A stretch of 33,833 nt of DNA from Cellulomonas sp. Leaf334 (GCF_001424195.1 NZ_LMOO01000006.1:3037-36869), one strand, 5' to 3'. Shown: positions 18,028-29,851, numbered from the stretch's first letter. Translations and numbers: made by a program. Notes: generated by a model from the sequence alone, not told the origin.

Positions 18028-18597
18028 ATGGCAGAGCTGCTGGTCGACTTCATCACCTCGCTCGACGGGTACGCGTCCGCGGAGGGTTGGCCCGGCTGGT
18101 GGGGTCTCGAGGGGCCCGAGTACCTGGCCTGGCTCGAGGCGTCGCCGGAGGGCGGGTGGACGACCCTGATGGGCGCCACCACGTACCGGCTGATGTCGCA
18201 GTTCGCCGCCGCGGGCGAGGAAGGCGTCGACGAGCTCACCGCGCTGCCGAAGGTGGTCTTCTCCTCAACCCTCGACGAGCCGCTGGAGTGGGCGAACACC
18301 CGCCTCGTGCGCGAGGACCCCGTCGGGGCGGTCCGGTCGATGAAGGACGATCCCGACGTGCCCGGCCTGCGCACGATCGGCAGCCTGATGCTCTGCCGGA
18401 CCCTGCTCGAGGCGGGCCTCGTCGACCGGTACCGCGTCGTCGTGTTCCCCGTCATCACGGGGAGCACGGGACGCGAGCGGATCTACGACGGCTACCCCGA
18501 CGTCGGCCTGGAGATGGTGGACGCCAGGACGTTCGACGGGAAGATCCAGCTCGTCGAGTACGTGCCCACGGTTCTCGCCGGCCCGCCGGGCGCGTAG
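18028..18597 (+). CDS. DHFR/RibD-like reductase family protein
   Basis: 189 aa, of the RibD C-terminal/dihydrofolate reductase fold family. The opening FITSLDGYAS, the central LMGATTYRLM, the cofactor loop LRTIGSLMLCRTLLEAGLVD and VVFPVITGSTGRERIY are family marks. Members bind NADPH; the substrate of stand-alone actinobacterial members is unknown. GGGAGG (18017-18022) lies 5 nt before the ATG. It follows the EIIA gene after 60 bp and may be read through from it. It ends 4 bp before the convergent mscS gene, leaving no room for a separate terminator. Confidence 0.88.
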   Translation: MAELLVDFITSLDGYASAEGWPGWWGLEGPEYLAWLEASPEGGWTTLMGATTYRLMSQFAAAGEEGVDELTALPKVVFSSTLDEPLEWANTRLVREDPVGAVRSMKDDPDVPGLRTIGSLMLCRTLLEAGLVDRYRVVVFPVITGSTGRERIYDGYPDVGLEMVDARTFDGKIQLVEYVPTVLAGPPGA

Positions 18598-18601
18598 ACG
18601 G

Positions 18602-19741
18602 TCAGCGCTCGTCGGCGGGGAGCGGCTCCTCCGTCGGCACGGGCTCGTCGCCCGAGGCGGCGACCCGGGCGTCGCGGTTGCTCACGACGTCGTCCAGCGG
18701 GGTGTTGCGCGGGTCCCGTGGGGCGGGCTCCGGCTCGTCGCCGGGCGGGAGCCCGGCGGCCCGGTGCGTCGCCATGAGGTCGCGCTGGCCCGCCAGCGGG
18801 ACGTCGGCCCGTTCGAGCACCTCCCGGGTCGCGGTCCGCAGCTCGCGGGCCACCTCCCACTGCATGGCCGGCGACGTCTTGACCTTGAGGCGCAGGGTCA
18901 CGGCGTCGGCGCTCAGCCGTTCGATGCCGGTGATCGTCGGCTCCCCGAGCACGTGCGCGCCCACCACGGGGTCCTTCACGACGCGCGACGCGGCCTGCGC
19001 CAGCAGGCTCCGGACCTGGTCCAGGTCGGCGAAGTAGTCGACGTCGATCTCGACGACCGCGGTCGCCCAGCCCTGGGTCTTGTTGCCGACGCGCAGCATC
19101 GTGCCGTTCGGGACGTACCAGAGCGTGCCGTCGGAGTCGCGGATCTTGGTGATCCGCAGGGTGACCGCCTCGACGGTCCCGTTCGCCGGGCCGACGTCGA
19201 CCACGTCACCGACCCCGTACTGGTCCTCCAGGAGCATGAACAGCCCGGTGAGGAAGTCCTTGACCAGGCTCTGCGCACCGAAGCCGAGTGCGACGCCGAT
19301 GACCCCGGCCGATGCGATGAACGGGGCGATGTTGACCCCGAGCGTGTCCAGGACCAGGAAGAAGGCGATCCCGCCGACGACGATCGTCGCGCTGGAGCGC
19401 AGCACCGAGCCGATGGTGCGCGCGCGCTGGGCGCGGCGGGCGCTGGACAGCGGGTTGGCCTTCGCCAGGACGCCGCCGACCTCGGACTCGCCGATGGGCC
19501 GCAGGATCCCGCGGTCGAGGAACGGCGTGCCGTCGGCGACGTGGTTGGTGATCGTCCGGATCGTGCGACGGAGCAGGAACAGCGCGATGCTGCTGATCCC
19601 CACGATGAGGACGATCTTCAGCGGGATGCCGAGGAACCACTGTCCCCACGACTGCGCCGACGTCGTGTCGTCCGGGCCGAGGGGGTTCTCCGTCTCCTGG
19701 GGCGCCGGGGTCGCTGCGGCGAGCAGGAACGCCGCCCTCAC
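18602..19741 (-). CDS. small-conductance mechanosensitive channel (MscS family)
   Basis: 379 aa. Hydrophobic helices at about 37-57 and 112-132 precede the pore-lining helix about 137-172 (FIASAGVIGVALGFGAQSLV). The MscS beta domain follows (DQYGVGDVVDVG, WYVPNGTMLRVGN), then the alpha/beta cytoplasmic domain and a Pro/Glu-rich acidic tail. The channel releases solutes on hypo-osmotic shock. The GTG at 19741 overlaps the stop codon of the prolyl oligopeptidase gene (GTGA), implying coupled translation. Upstream codons in this frame lie inside that gene and show no family similarity. The short N-terminal FLLAAATPAPQ resembles a signal sequence. Confidence 0.92.
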   Translation of the reverse strand: MRAAFLLAAATPAPQETENPLGPDDTTSAQSWGQWFLGIPLKIVLIVGISSIALFLLRRTIRTITNHVADGTPFLDRGILRPIGESEVGGVLAKANPLSSARRAQRARTIGSVLRSSATIVVGGIAFFLVLDTLGVNIAPFIASAGVIGVALGFGAQSLVKDFLTGLFMLLEDQYGVGDVVDVGPANGTVEAVTLRITKIRDSDGTLWYVPNGTMLRVGNKTQGWATAVVEIDVDYFADLDQVRSLLAQAASRVVKDPVVGAHVLGEPTITGIERLSADAVTLRLKVKTSPAMQWEVARELRTATREVLERADVPLAGQRDLMATHRAAGLPPGDEPEPAPRDPRNTPLDDVVSNRDARVAASGDEPVPTEEPLPADER

Positions 19742-21879
19742 GCGTCGCTCCCCGCCAGCCCGGTGCGGTCCGCGACGAACTGCAGCTGCTCCACGGTGAG
19801 AGCGATGGTCCGGGACAGCGCCCGCCCGCCGTGGCCGACGCCGCGCTCGCGCCGCAGGAGCACGGGTCGATCGCTGCCGGTCGCCGCCTGCAGCGCCGCG
19901 GCGAGCTTGCGGGCGTGCAGCGGGTCGACGCGGGTGTCGCCCTCGAACACGGTGAACAGCGTCGCCGGGTAGGCGGTGCCGTCGACGACGCGGTGGTACG
20001 GCGAGTAGCCGAGCAGCCAGCCGAGCTCGGTGGGGTCGTCGGCGTCGCCGTACTCCTCGGTCCAGGTCACCCCGAGGCCGAACCGCTGGTAGCGGACCAT
20101 GTCGAGCAGCGGGGCCGAGCACACGACCGCCGCGAACAGGTCGGGCCGCTGCGTCAGGGCGGCGCCGACGAGCAGGCCACCGTTCGAGCCGCCCCAGCAG
20201 GCGAGCTGGTCCGGGGTGGTCCACCCCTGCGCGACGAGGTGGTCACCGACGGCGTGGAAGTCGTCGAACACGTTCTGCTTGTGGGCACGCATTCCGGCGC
20301 GGTGCCACTCCTCGCCCTCCTCGCCACCGCCGCGCAGGTTGGCGACGACATACACGCCGCCCGCCTCGACCCAGGCGAGCGTCGTCGCGGAGAACGCCGG
20401 GTCGAGCGAGATCTGGAACCCGCCGTAGCCGTAGAGGATGGTCGGCGCCGTCGCGAGGGGCCGACCGGCGTCGTCGAGCGCGTCGGTGCGCGCCACGACG
20501 AACGCGCGAACGGTCGTGCCGTCCGGGCTGGTGACCTCGATCTGCTGGGCGCGCACGTCGGGCAGGTCCGCGACGAGTCCGGGAGGCGCCGCCCACAGGG
20601 TCGTCCCGCCGGTGCGCGCGTCGAAGCGGTGCACGCTCGTCGGCGTCGTGTGGTCGGCGTACGAGAACCAGACCTCGGGACCGCCGTCGGGGTGCGTCGC
20701 CAGGCCCGAGATGGAGCCCAGCCCGGGCAGGACGAACGCGTCCGGGCGGCGCTCGCCCGTGCGGGGGTCGTGCACGCTGACCTCCGACACCGCGTGCCGG
20801 CGCCACGACGCCAGCAGCAGCGTCGGCGTCGTGTCGGCACCGCCGCCGTCGATGAACGCGACGTCCTCGAGAACGGCCGTCGGGTCCTCGGCGAGCAACG
20901 TCGTCCAGTGCTCCACGCCGGGCGCGGTGGGTTCCGTGACGGCGATCCGACCGCGGGGCGCGTCGAGGTTGGTGTGCACGTACATCCGGCCGTCCCGGGC
21001 CACCCATGCGCCGGTCTCCGCGTCGAGGCCGACGGCGACGTCGACGAACGACGGCTCCTCGAGGCCCGACGCGGTCAGGTCCGCGATCCACACGTCCGTG
21101 CGCGGCGCGGTCCCCGCGGATGCCGAGACGATCAGCCAGCGTCCGTCACGGGAGACCGACACGCCGTAGTAGTTCGTGTGGTCGAGGCCGGCCCCGAACA
21201 CGTCCACGTCGTCCGTGGACGGGGTGCCCAGGCGGTGCAGCCAGACGCGACGGTGGTACTGCGTCTCGTCCTCCGGCAGCTCCTCGGGCGGCAGCCTGCG
21301 GACGTAGTAGAACGCCTCGCCGCCGGGCAGCCACGCCACGGGGGAGTACCGCGCCCGGTCGATCGGCCCGTCGACCAGCTCACCGGTGGCCACGTCCAGC
21401 ACGTGCAGGACGCTCTCCTCGGTGCCCCCGGCGGACACCTGGTAGGCCACCAGGTGCCCCTCCTTCGAGGGCTGCCAGGTGTCGAGCGTCGTCGTGCCGG
21501 CCGGGTCGATCACGATGGGGTCCAGCAGGACGCGCTCGCCGTCGCCGTCGACGACGACCACGACCGCGTGCTCCTGGTCGCCGACCCGCCGGGAGAAGAA
21601 CCGACGCGTGCCGCGCCAGGCGGGAGGGCTCACGAAGCCGGCACCCAGGAGAGCACCCAGGCGGTCGGTCAGGACGTCCGTCGCGAAGGGACCGGTGGCG
21701 CCGAGTGACTCGCGGTACCGGGCGTAGAGCTCGTCCTGCGCGGACGACCACGCCTCCGTCCGGTCGGACGTCGCGTCCTCCAGCCCTCGGAACGGGTCGG
21801 CGACGCGGTGCCCGTGCAGGTCCTCGACCAGGTCGGTGCGAGGCGCGGTCGGGTACGTGCGCAGAGCAGGTGCGGTCAT
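19738..21879 (-). CDS. prolyl oligopeptidase family serine peptidase (S9A)
   Basis: 713 aa, the usual size of prolyl oligopeptidase. The N-terminal part is the seven-bladed propeller (repeated DGRW-like blades). The C-terminal alpha/beta-hydrolase domain has the nucleophile Ser565 (WGGSNGG), Asp652 (GDTRVDP) and His683 (GVGHGG), and the family region YGYGGFQISLDP. It cleaves short peptides after proline in the cytoplasm; no signal peptide is seen. The ATG at 21879 is preferred over an in-frame TTG at 21888; a TAGCCT box ends 8 nt upstream. It overlaps mscS by 4 bp and diverges from malQ over 100 bp. Confidence 0.94.
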   Translation of the reverse strand: MTAPALRTYPTAPRTDLVEDLHGHRVADPFRGLEDATSDRTEAWSSAQDELYARYRESLGATGPFATDVLTDRLGALLGAGFVSPPAWRGTRRFFSRRVGDQEHAVVVVVDGDGERVLLDPIVIDPAGTTTLDTWQPSKEGHLVAYQVSAGGTEESVLHVLDVATGELVDGPIDRARYSPVAWLPGGEAFYYVRRLPPEELPEDETQYHRRVWLHRLGTPSTDDVDVFGAGLDHTNYYGVSVSRDGRWLIVSASAGTAPRTDVWIADLTASGLEEPSFVDVAVGLDAETGAWVARDGRMYVHTNLDAPRGRIAVTEPTAPGVEHWTTLLAEDPTAVLEDVAFIDGGGADTTPTLLLASWRRHAVSEVSVHDPRTGERRPDAFVLPGLGSISGLATHPDGGPEVWFSYADHTTPTSVHRFDARTGGTTLWAAPPGLVADLPDVRAQQIEVTSPDGTTVRAFVVARTDALDDAGRPLATAPTILYGYGGFQISLDPAFSATTLAWVEAGGVYVVANLRGGGEEGEEWHRAGMRAHKQNVFDDFHAVGDHLVAQGWTTPDQLACWGGSNGGLLVGAALTQRPDLFAAVVCSAPLLDMVRYQRFGLGVTWTEEYGDADDPTELGWLLGYSPYHRVVDGTAYPATLFTVFEGDTRVDPLHARKLAAALQAATGSDRPVLLRRERGVGHGGRALSRTIALTVEQLQFVADRTGLAGSDA

Positions 21880-21967
21880 GGTCCGCAAGGCTACGACGCG
21901 TACCTGCGAGGGTGCGCGAGTGACGCGATCGGGAGCGTCCGTCCTGCGTATGCGCGTGTGGCTCTGG

Positions 21968-21973
21968 CAGGAT
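21968..21973 (+). promoter_or_regulatory. CAGGAT box before malQ
   Basis: CAGGAT lies exactly 6 nt before the GTG at 21980. It may be a -10 box of a leaderless transcript or an AGGA-type Shine-Dalgarno sequence. Confidence 0.35.
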
Positions 21974-21979
21974 CGGCGT

Positions 21980-24112
21980 GTGGCAGACGACCCGGGTACC
22001 GCGTCCGACGCCCTCCTGCGCCTCGCGGGGGCCTACGGGGTGGTGCCCGACCACTGGGACTTCCACGGTCAGAGCCGCCGCGCGTCGGCCGCCACCCTGC
22101 AAGGGGTGCTCGGGGCGCTCGGCGTCGACGCGTCCTCCCCGGAGCGCGTCGACCTGGCCATCGCCCACGTCGAGGACATGCCGTGGCGCCGCGTGCTGCC
22201 GCCCGTGCTCGTCGTCCGGGAAGGTCGCCAGGCGCACGTGTCCGTCCACGTCACGCACGGGGACCCCGTCGAGGTGTGGATCGAGCTGGACCCCGAGGTC
22301 GGGGGTGGTCGGCGCGAGGTCGCGCAGGCTGACGTGCCCGTGGAGCCCCGGATGGTGGACGGCCGGCTGGTCGGGCGCGCCACGTTCACGCTGCCGACGG
22401 ACCTCCCGCTCGGCTGGCACGAGGTCGTCGCCGAGGGGCCGAGCGCCAGCGCGCACAGCCCGCTCGTCGTCACGCCGTCGCACCTGGAGCTCCCCGACGC
22501 CCTGCGGGAGCGCCGGGCGTGGGGGCTCATGGCGCAGCTCTACTCGGTGCGGTCGCGGGCGTCGTGGGGTGTCGGTGACCTCGCGGACCTCGCCGAGATC
22601 GGCTGGCTCGCCGGCCGTGAGCTCGACGCCGACTTCCTGCTCATCAACCCGTTGCACGCCGCCGAGCCGACCGTCCCGCTGACGCCGTCGCCGTACCTGC
22701 CCACGACGCGCCGGTTCGTGAACCCGCTCTACATCCGCGTCGAGGACGTCCGCGAGGCCGGCTACCTGTCGTCGGCGGACCGCACGCTGGTGGAGTGGGC
22801 CTCCGAACCGGTCCTCGCCACCGACGACGACGCCGGCCCCATCGACCGTGACGCCGCCTGGACCGCCAAGCGCGCCGCGCTCGAGGTGGTCTTCGCCGCA
22901 CCCCGGTCGGCCGCCCGGCAGGCGGCCTTCGACGCGTTCGTCGAGCAGGAGGGCACCGGGCTGGAGACGTTCGCGCTCTGGTGCGCGCTCGCCGAGAAGT
23001 ACGCCGACGTCACCCCGTGGCCCACCGAGGCCCTGGACCCGTCGTCCCCGCTGGTGGCGGGCCTCCGCGTCGAGCTGGCCGAGCGCGTCGAGTTCCACCT
23101 GTGGCTCCAGTGGGTGGCCGACGAGCAGCTCGCCGCCGCCCAGCGGGCCGCCCTCGACGGCGGGATGGCGCTCGGCATCATGCACGACCTCGCCGTCGGC
23201 GTGCACCCGCAGGGCGCCGACGTCTGGGCGCTCGGCGACGTGCTCGCCCGCGGCGCGACCGTCGGCGCTCCGCCCGACATGTACAACCAGCAAGGGCAGA
23301 ACTGGTCGCAGCCGCCGTGGCGCCCCGACGCCCTGGCCCGAGCCGCGTACAAGCCGTACCGGGACATGCTGCGCACCGTCCTGCGCCACGCCGGTGCCAT
23401 CCGCATCGACCACGTCATCGGGCTCTTCCGGCTCTGGTGGATCCCCGAGGGTGCCGACTCCGCCGACGGTGCGTACGTCCGGTACGACCACGAGGCGCTC
23501 GTCGGCATCCTCGCGCTCGAGGCGCACCGGGCCGGCGCCGTCGTCATCGGCGAGGACCTCGGCGTCGTCGAGCCGTGGGTGCGGGACTACCTCTCGGAGC
23601 GCGGGATCCTCGGCACCTCCGTGCTCTGGTTCGAGCGCGACATGCACGGTTCCCCGCTGGCCCCCGAGCACTACCGGCCCCTGGTCCTGGCCACCGTGAC
23701 GACGCACGACCTGCCCCCGACCGCGGGGTACCTGGCGGGGGAGCACGTGGCCATCCGGGAGCGGCTCGGCCTGCTCACCGACCCGGTGGCCGTGGTCCGT
23801 GCCGCGGCGCTGGCCGAGAAGGACCAGATGCTCGGCGTCCTGCGCGACCGTGCCCTGGTCGGCGATGACCCCTCGGAGCGCGAGATCGTCGAGGCGCTGC
23901 ACCGGTACGTCATGGCGACCCCGTCCGTCCTCGTCGGCGTCTCGCTGGCCGACGCCGTGGGGGAGCGGCGCGCGCAGAACCAGCCCGGCACCGACCAGGA
24001 GTACCCGAACTGGAAGGTGCCCCTCGCGGACTCCTCCGGCCGGGTCGTCCTGGTGGAGGACCTGTTCACCAACCAGCGTCTGCGCTCGTTGGCGGCGGTC
24101 CTCAACGGCTGA
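21980..24112 (+). CDS. malQ: 4-alpha-glucanotransferase (amylomaltase, GH77)
   Basis: 710 aa, typical for actinobacterial MalQ with an extra N-terminal beta-sandwich region (about 1-165). It transfers alpha-1,4-glucan segments between maltodextrins. The nucleophile is Asp477 (RIDHVIGLFRLWW), the acid/base Glu525 (GEDLG) and the stabilising Asp577 (TTHDLPPT). PPDMYNQQGQNW is the conserved 250s-type loop. The GTG at 21980 is chosen because family sequence (LRLAGAYGV) follows and a CAGGAT box is 6 nt upstream; the open frame continues to 21836 into the divergent gene. It is not in an obvious maltose operon here. Confidence 0.95.
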   Translation: MADDPGTASDALLRLAGAYGVVPDHWDFHGQSRRASAATLQGVLGALGVDASSPERVDLAIAHVEDMPWRRVLPPVLVVREGRQAHVSVHVTHGDPVEVWIELDPEVGGGRREVAQADVPVEPRMVDGRLVGRATFTLPTDLPLGWHEVVAEGPSASAHSPLVVTPSHLELPDALRERRAWGLMAQLYSVRSRASWGVGDLADLAEIGWLAGRELDADFLLINPLHAAEPTVPLTPSPYLPTTRRFVNPLYIRVEDVREAGYLSSADRTLVEWASEPVLATDDDAGPIDRDAAWTAKRAALEVVFAAPRSAARQAAFDAFVEQEGTGLETFALWCALAEKYADVTPWPTEALDPSSPLVAGLRVELAERVEFHLWLQWVADEQLAAAQRAALDGGMALGIMHDLAVGVHPQGADVWALGDVLARGATVGAPPDMYNQQGQNWSQPPWRPDALARAAYKPYRDMLRTVLRHAGAIRIDHVIGLFRLWWIPEGADSADGAYVRYDHEALVGILALEAHRAGAVVIGEDLGVVEPWVRDYLSERGILGTSVLWFERDMHGSPLAPEHYRPLVLATVTTHDLPPTAGYLAGEHVAIRERLGLLTDPVAVVRAAALAEKDQMLGVLRDRALVGDDPSEREIVEALHRYVMATPSVLVGVSLADAVGERRAQNQPGTDQEYPNWKVPLADSSGRVVLVEDLFTNQRLRSLAAVLNG

Positions 24113-24120
24113 GTGCGTCC

Positions 24121-24126
24121 TAGGAT
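24121..24126 (+). promoter_or_regulatory. TAGGAT box before the P-loop kinase-like gene
   Basis: TAGGAT lies 6 nt before the ATG at 24133, just after the malQ stop. It fits a leaderless -10 box or an AGGA ribosome-binding site. Confidence 0.4.
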
Positions 24127-24132
24127 GCTCGG

Positions 24133-24684
24133 ATGCCTGAGCACCTGCGCCGCGTCCGTGTCGTCGGGACCACCGGGTCGGGCAAGACGACCTTCGCGCG
24201 GCGGCTCGCTGCGGTCCTCGACGTGCCGCACCTGGAGCTCGACGAGGTGTTCTGGGACGCCGGCTGGACCAAGCGGGACCCGGCCGAGGCGCGTGCGCTG
24301 ATCGAGGCGTTCGTCTCCGCGGCCGATCGCGGCTGGGTGACCGACGGGAACTGGACCGCCGGGACCGACGGGGTGCTCACGGACGTCGACGCGTTCGTCT
24401 GGCTCGACTACCCCCGCCGGATCGTGATGTCGCGCGTGGTCCGACGCACCCTCCGGCGGGGTCTGCTGCGCACGGAGCTGTGGCACGGCAACCGCGAGAA
24501 CCTGCGCAACGTCCTGAGAGCCGACCCGGACCAGAACGTGGTGCTGTGGTCGTGGAGCTCGCACGCCCGCAACCGCGTCCGGTACGGGACGCTCGCCACC
24601 GAGTCGCCGACCCCGGTCATCCGCCTGCGCAGCCCGCGCGAGGCGAACCGCTGGCTGGACGGCGTGGTGCCGGACTCCCTCTGA
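24133..24684 (+). CDS. P-loop adenylate kinase-like/topology modulation protein family
   Basis: 183 aa. The Walker A loop GTTGSGKTTFARRLA starts at Gly12, followed by HLELDEVFW, a pattern shared by FlaR-type 'topology modulation' and adenylate-kinase-like proteins. Later segments WVTDGNWTAG, FVWLDYPRR and the basic helix SRVVRRTLRRG resemble nucleoside/shikimate-kinase lids. An ATP-dependent phosphotransferase is likely, but its substrate is unknown. It starts 20 bp after malQ and is followed by a bidirectional hairpin (24814-24844) facing pepN. Confidence 0.85.
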   Translation: MPEHLRRVRVVGTTGSGKTTFARRLAAVLDVPHLELDEVFWDAGWTKRDPAEARALIEAFVSAADRGWVTDGNWTAGTDGVLTDVDAFVWLDYPRRIVMSRVVRRTLRRGLLRTELWHGNRENLRNVLRADPDQNVVLWSWSSHARNRVRYGTLATESPTPVIRLRSPREANRWLDGVVPDSL

Positions 24685-24813
24685 CGTCAGGACCGCACCG
24701 AGCCTGAGCTGGTTCCGCTCGTCCTCCGGCTCATGGAGCCGATCTCGTCGTCGAGTCGTGTCCCGTTGCCGTGCTGCGCTGAACGAGCCGCCTGGCCCCG
24801 GACCGGGATGCGA

Positions 24814-24844
24814 CAGGCCCGCACCCCGGAGGGATGCGGGCCTG
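24814..24844. terminator. bidirectional hairpin between the kinase-like gene and pepN
   Basis: CAGGCCCGCA (24814-24823) pairs perfectly with TGCGGGCCTG (24835-24844) around an 11-nt loop. It lies between two convergent genes, 13 bp beyond the pepN stop, and can end transcription from both sides. The rest of 24685-24857 shows nothing recognisable. Confidence 0.7.
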
Positions 24845-24857
24845 CCCGGTGAGCCGG

Positions 24858-27458
<2,601 letters not shown>

Positions 27459-27528
27459 GCAGGTACTCCTCGGGACGCGATCGGGTGGCTCTTGGCCGGG
27501 TCGATCATCGCACGCAGCGGCGCTCGCC

Positions 27529-27534
27529 TAAGGT
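27529..27534 (+). promoter_or_regulatory. TAAGGT box before the FAD oxidoreductase gene
   Basis: TAAGGT lies exactly 6 nt before the GTG at 27541 in the divergent region with pepN. It fits TAnnnT for a leaderless mRNA, although AAGG could also act as ribosome-binding site. Confidence 0.4.
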
Positions 27535-27540
27535 CGACCT

Positions 27541-29085
27541 GTGGACAACACCTACGACGCCGTGGTCGTCGGCGGAGGCCACAACGGCCTCACGGCGGCG
27601 GCCTACCTGGCCCGGGCGGGGCGGACGGTCCTGCTGCTCGAACGGGCCGACCACGTGGGCGGCGCGACGCAGTCGGCGCGGGCGTTCCCGGGCGTCGACG
27701 CCAACGTCTCCCGGTACTCCTACCTGGTCTCCCTGATGCCCCGGCAGGTCCGCGCGGAGCTCGGCCTGCGCGTCGAGCTCCGGCGCCGGCGCATCTCCTC
27801 CTACACGCCGTCCGGCGACGGAGGGCTCCTCGTCGACACCGCGGACGACACCGCGACCGCGGCCTCGTTCGCGGGCGTCGGAGCGGGTCGCGACGTCGCC
27901 GCATGGCGGGCGTTCGGCGCACGCACCGGCGCGCTCGCCACCCGGCTGTGGCCGACCATGACCGAGCCGCTCCTGTCCCGCGCCGACGCCCGACGGCTGC
28001 TCGGTGAGGACGACTGGCGCGACCTGGTCGAACGCCCGGTCGGCGAGGTCGTCGACGCGACCTTCGACTCCGACCTGGTCCGCGGCGTCGTCCTCACGGA
28101 TGCGCTCATCGGCACGTTCGCCCGCCCGCACGACCCGGACGGGCGGGCCAACCGGTGCTTCCTCTACCACGTGATCGGCGGCGGGACGGGGGACTGGGAC
28201 GTGCCCGTCGGAGGCATGGGCGCCGTCGCCGGTGCGCTGGAAGACGCGGCGCGCGCGGCCGGTACGGAGGTGCGCACGTCCGCCGAGGTGACCTCGATCG
28301 ACCCAGGGGGCGCCACGACACCCGCGGAGGTGACGTGGACCGACGCGGACGGGACCGAGCGCCGGGTGGGGGCGCGGCACGTGCTGGCCGCGTGCGCGCC
28401 GGCGGTCCTCGACCGGTTGCTCGGCCGGGAGCCCGGACCGGCACCGGAGGGCGCGCAGCTGAAGCTGAACATGCTGCTCACCCGCCTGCCGCGGCTGCGC
28501 TCGGGGATCGACCCGAGCGTCGCGTTCGCCGGCACGTTCCACGTGCACGAGTCCGCCACCGAGCTCGAGACCGCCTACCAGCAGGCCGCCGCCGGCCGGA
28601 TCCCCGACGTGCCGCCCGTCGAGACGTACTGCCACTCGCTCACGGACGGCTCGATCCTCGGCGCCGACCTGCGCACCAACGGCCACCACACCCTGACGGC
28701 GTTCGGGCTGCACATGCCCGCACGCCTGTTCGCCGCCGACCCCGACGGTGCCCGGGAGCGTGCCCTGGCGGCGACGCTCCGGTCGATCGACAGCGTCCTC
28801 GCCGAACCGCTCGAGGACTGCCTCGCGCGTGACACGACCGGAGCACCCTGCCTGGAGGTACGCAGCCCCGTCGACCTGGAGGCCGACGTCGGCCTGCCGG
28901 GCGGCCACATCTTCCACCGCGACCTCGCCTGGCCCTGGGCCGAGCACGACCACGAGGTGGGCACCTGGGGCGTCGAGACGGCCGACCCACGCATCCTGAT
29001 CGCCGGCGCCGGCGCCCGGCGCGGGGGCGGTGTGAGCGGTATCCCCGGCCGCGCCGCCGCGCTCGCGGTGCTGGGCACGGCCTGA
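27541..29085 (+). CDS. FAD-dependent oxidoreductase, phytoene desaturase-like
   Basis: 514 aa. The N-terminal dinucleotide-binding motif VVVGGGHNGLTAAAYLARAG (Gly11-Gly16 region), ending in the Glu of LLLERADHVGGA, binds FAD. The C-terminal GAGARRGGGVSGIPGRAAA is the second flavin contact typical of CrtI/amine-oxidase relatives. It belongs to the broad 'NAD(P)/FAD-dependent oxidoreductase, COG1233' group related to human PYROXD2. No carotenoid synthesis genes are nearby, so a true phytoene desaturase role is doubtful. The GTG start follows a TAAGGT box by 6 nt. It is followed 67 bp later by the Rv2466c-like gene. Confidence 0.88.
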   Translation: MDNTYDAVVVGGGHNGLTAAAYLARAGRTVLLLERADHVGGATQSARAFPGVDANVSRYSYLVSLMPRQVRAELGLRVELRRRRISSYTPSGDGGLLVDTADDTATAASFAGVGAGRDVAAWRAFGARTGALATRLWPTMTEPLLSRADARRLLGEDDWRDLVERPVGEVVDATFDSDLVRGVVLTDALIGTFARPHDPDGRANRCFLYHVIGGGTGDWDVPVGGMGAVAGALEDAARAAGTEVRTSAEVTSIDPGGATTPAEVTWTDADGTERRVGARHVLAACAPAVLDRLLGREPGPAPEGAQLKLNMLLTRLPRLRSGIDPSVAFAGTFHVHESATELETAYQQAAAGRIPDVPPVETYCHSLTDGSILGADLRTNGHHTLTAFGLHMPARLFAADPDGARERALAATLRSIDSVLAEPLEDCLARDTTGAPCLEVRSPVDLEADVGLPGGHIFHRDLAWPWAEHDHEVGTWGVETADPRILIAGAGARRGGGVSGIPGRAAALAVLGTA

Positions 29086-29152
29086 CGACCTGCGGGAATA
29101 TCGCGGCGCGACCCGATGGTTGCGCCAGGCACCGACACCTCTGGAGGACTCT

Positions 29153-29773
29153 GTGACGAGCACGCCCACCGCCCGCCCCGTCGTCGACTTCTGGTTCGAC
29201 CCGGCCTGTCCGTGGGCGTGGATGACGTCCCGCTGGATGGACGAGGTCTCCGCGGTCCGCGACGTGGACGTCCGCTGGCACGTCATGAGCCTGTCCGTCC
29301 TCAACGAGAAGAAGGACGACCTCCCGCAGCGGTACCGCGACCTCATGGACGAGAGCTGGGGCCCCGTGCGCGTCATCGTCGCCGCAGCACGCGACCACGG
29401 CGACCAGGTCATCAAGCCGCTCTACGACGCGATGGGCACGCGCCGCCACCCCGGTGGGCGCAAGGACACCGACGCGATCATCGCGGAGTCGCTCGCCGAG
29501 GTCGGCCTGCCCGCGGAGCTCGCAGCCGTCGCCGGCACCGACGAGGTCGACGCGCTCCTGCGCGAGTCGCACGGCGAGGGCATCTCGCTGGTCGGCGACG
29601 ACGTGGGCACCCCGGTCGTCGCCATCGACGGCGTCGGGTTCTTCGGTCCCGTCATCACGCCCGCCCCGACCGGCGACGCCGCCGGTCGCCTGTTCGACGG
29701 GCTCGCCCTCGTGACCAGCGTCCCCGGCTTCTACGAGCTCAAGCGCTCGCGGACCGCCGGCCCGTCGTTCTGA
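29153..29773 (+). CDS. Rv2466c-like mycothiol-linked thioredoxin-fold protein
   Basis: 206 aa. DFWFDPACPWAWMTSRW, HVMSLSVLNEKKDDLP, WGPVRVIVAAARDHG, VGTPVVAIDGVGFFGPV and FYELKRSRT follow M. tuberculosis Rv2466c closely from memory. Rv2466c is a DsbA-fold, mycothiol-dependent reductase that activates nitro compounds. The active-site motif here is CPWA: Cys19 is present but the second cysteine (position 22) is Ala, so a one-cysteine mechanism relying on mycothiol is likely. The GTG at 29153 is chosen because GGAGG lies 5 nt upstream; a longer in-frame start at 29120 has none. A GAATAT box at 29095-29100 may be its -10. Confidence 0.9.
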   Translation: MTSTPTARPVVDFWFDPACPWAWMTSRWMDEVSAVRDVDVRWHVMSLSVLNEKKDDLPQRYRDLMDESWGPVRVIVAAARDHGDQVIKPLYDAMGTRRHPGGRKDTDAIIAESLAEVGLPAELAAVAGTDEVDALLRESHGEGISLVGDDVGTPVVAIDGVGFFGPVITPAPTGDAAGRLFDGLALVTSVPGFYELKRSRTAGPSF

Positions 29774-29826
29774 GCATCTGACCAGGGCGAGTGGCCCGTC
29801 CGGTTCGTCCCGTGTGATCCTGGTCG

Positions 29827-29851
29827 CCGACTCCGCCCCGGGCGGGGTCGG
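29827..29851 (+). terminator. GC-rich hairpin between the Rv2466c-like and Cys-rich protein genes
   Basis: CCGACTCCGCCC pairs with GGGCGGGGTCGG (one G-T wobble) with a very short loop, so about 11 bp can form. It lies 53 nt after the upstream stop and 28 nt before the next ATG. It may be a terminator or a structured leader of the next gene; no U tract is present. Confidence 0.5.

Noticed and set aside
27541..29085. Carotenoid biosynthesis function of the FAD oxidoreductase
   Set aside because: No crtB, crtE or other carotenoid gene is present, and the sequence fits the broader COG1233/PYROXD2-like group.
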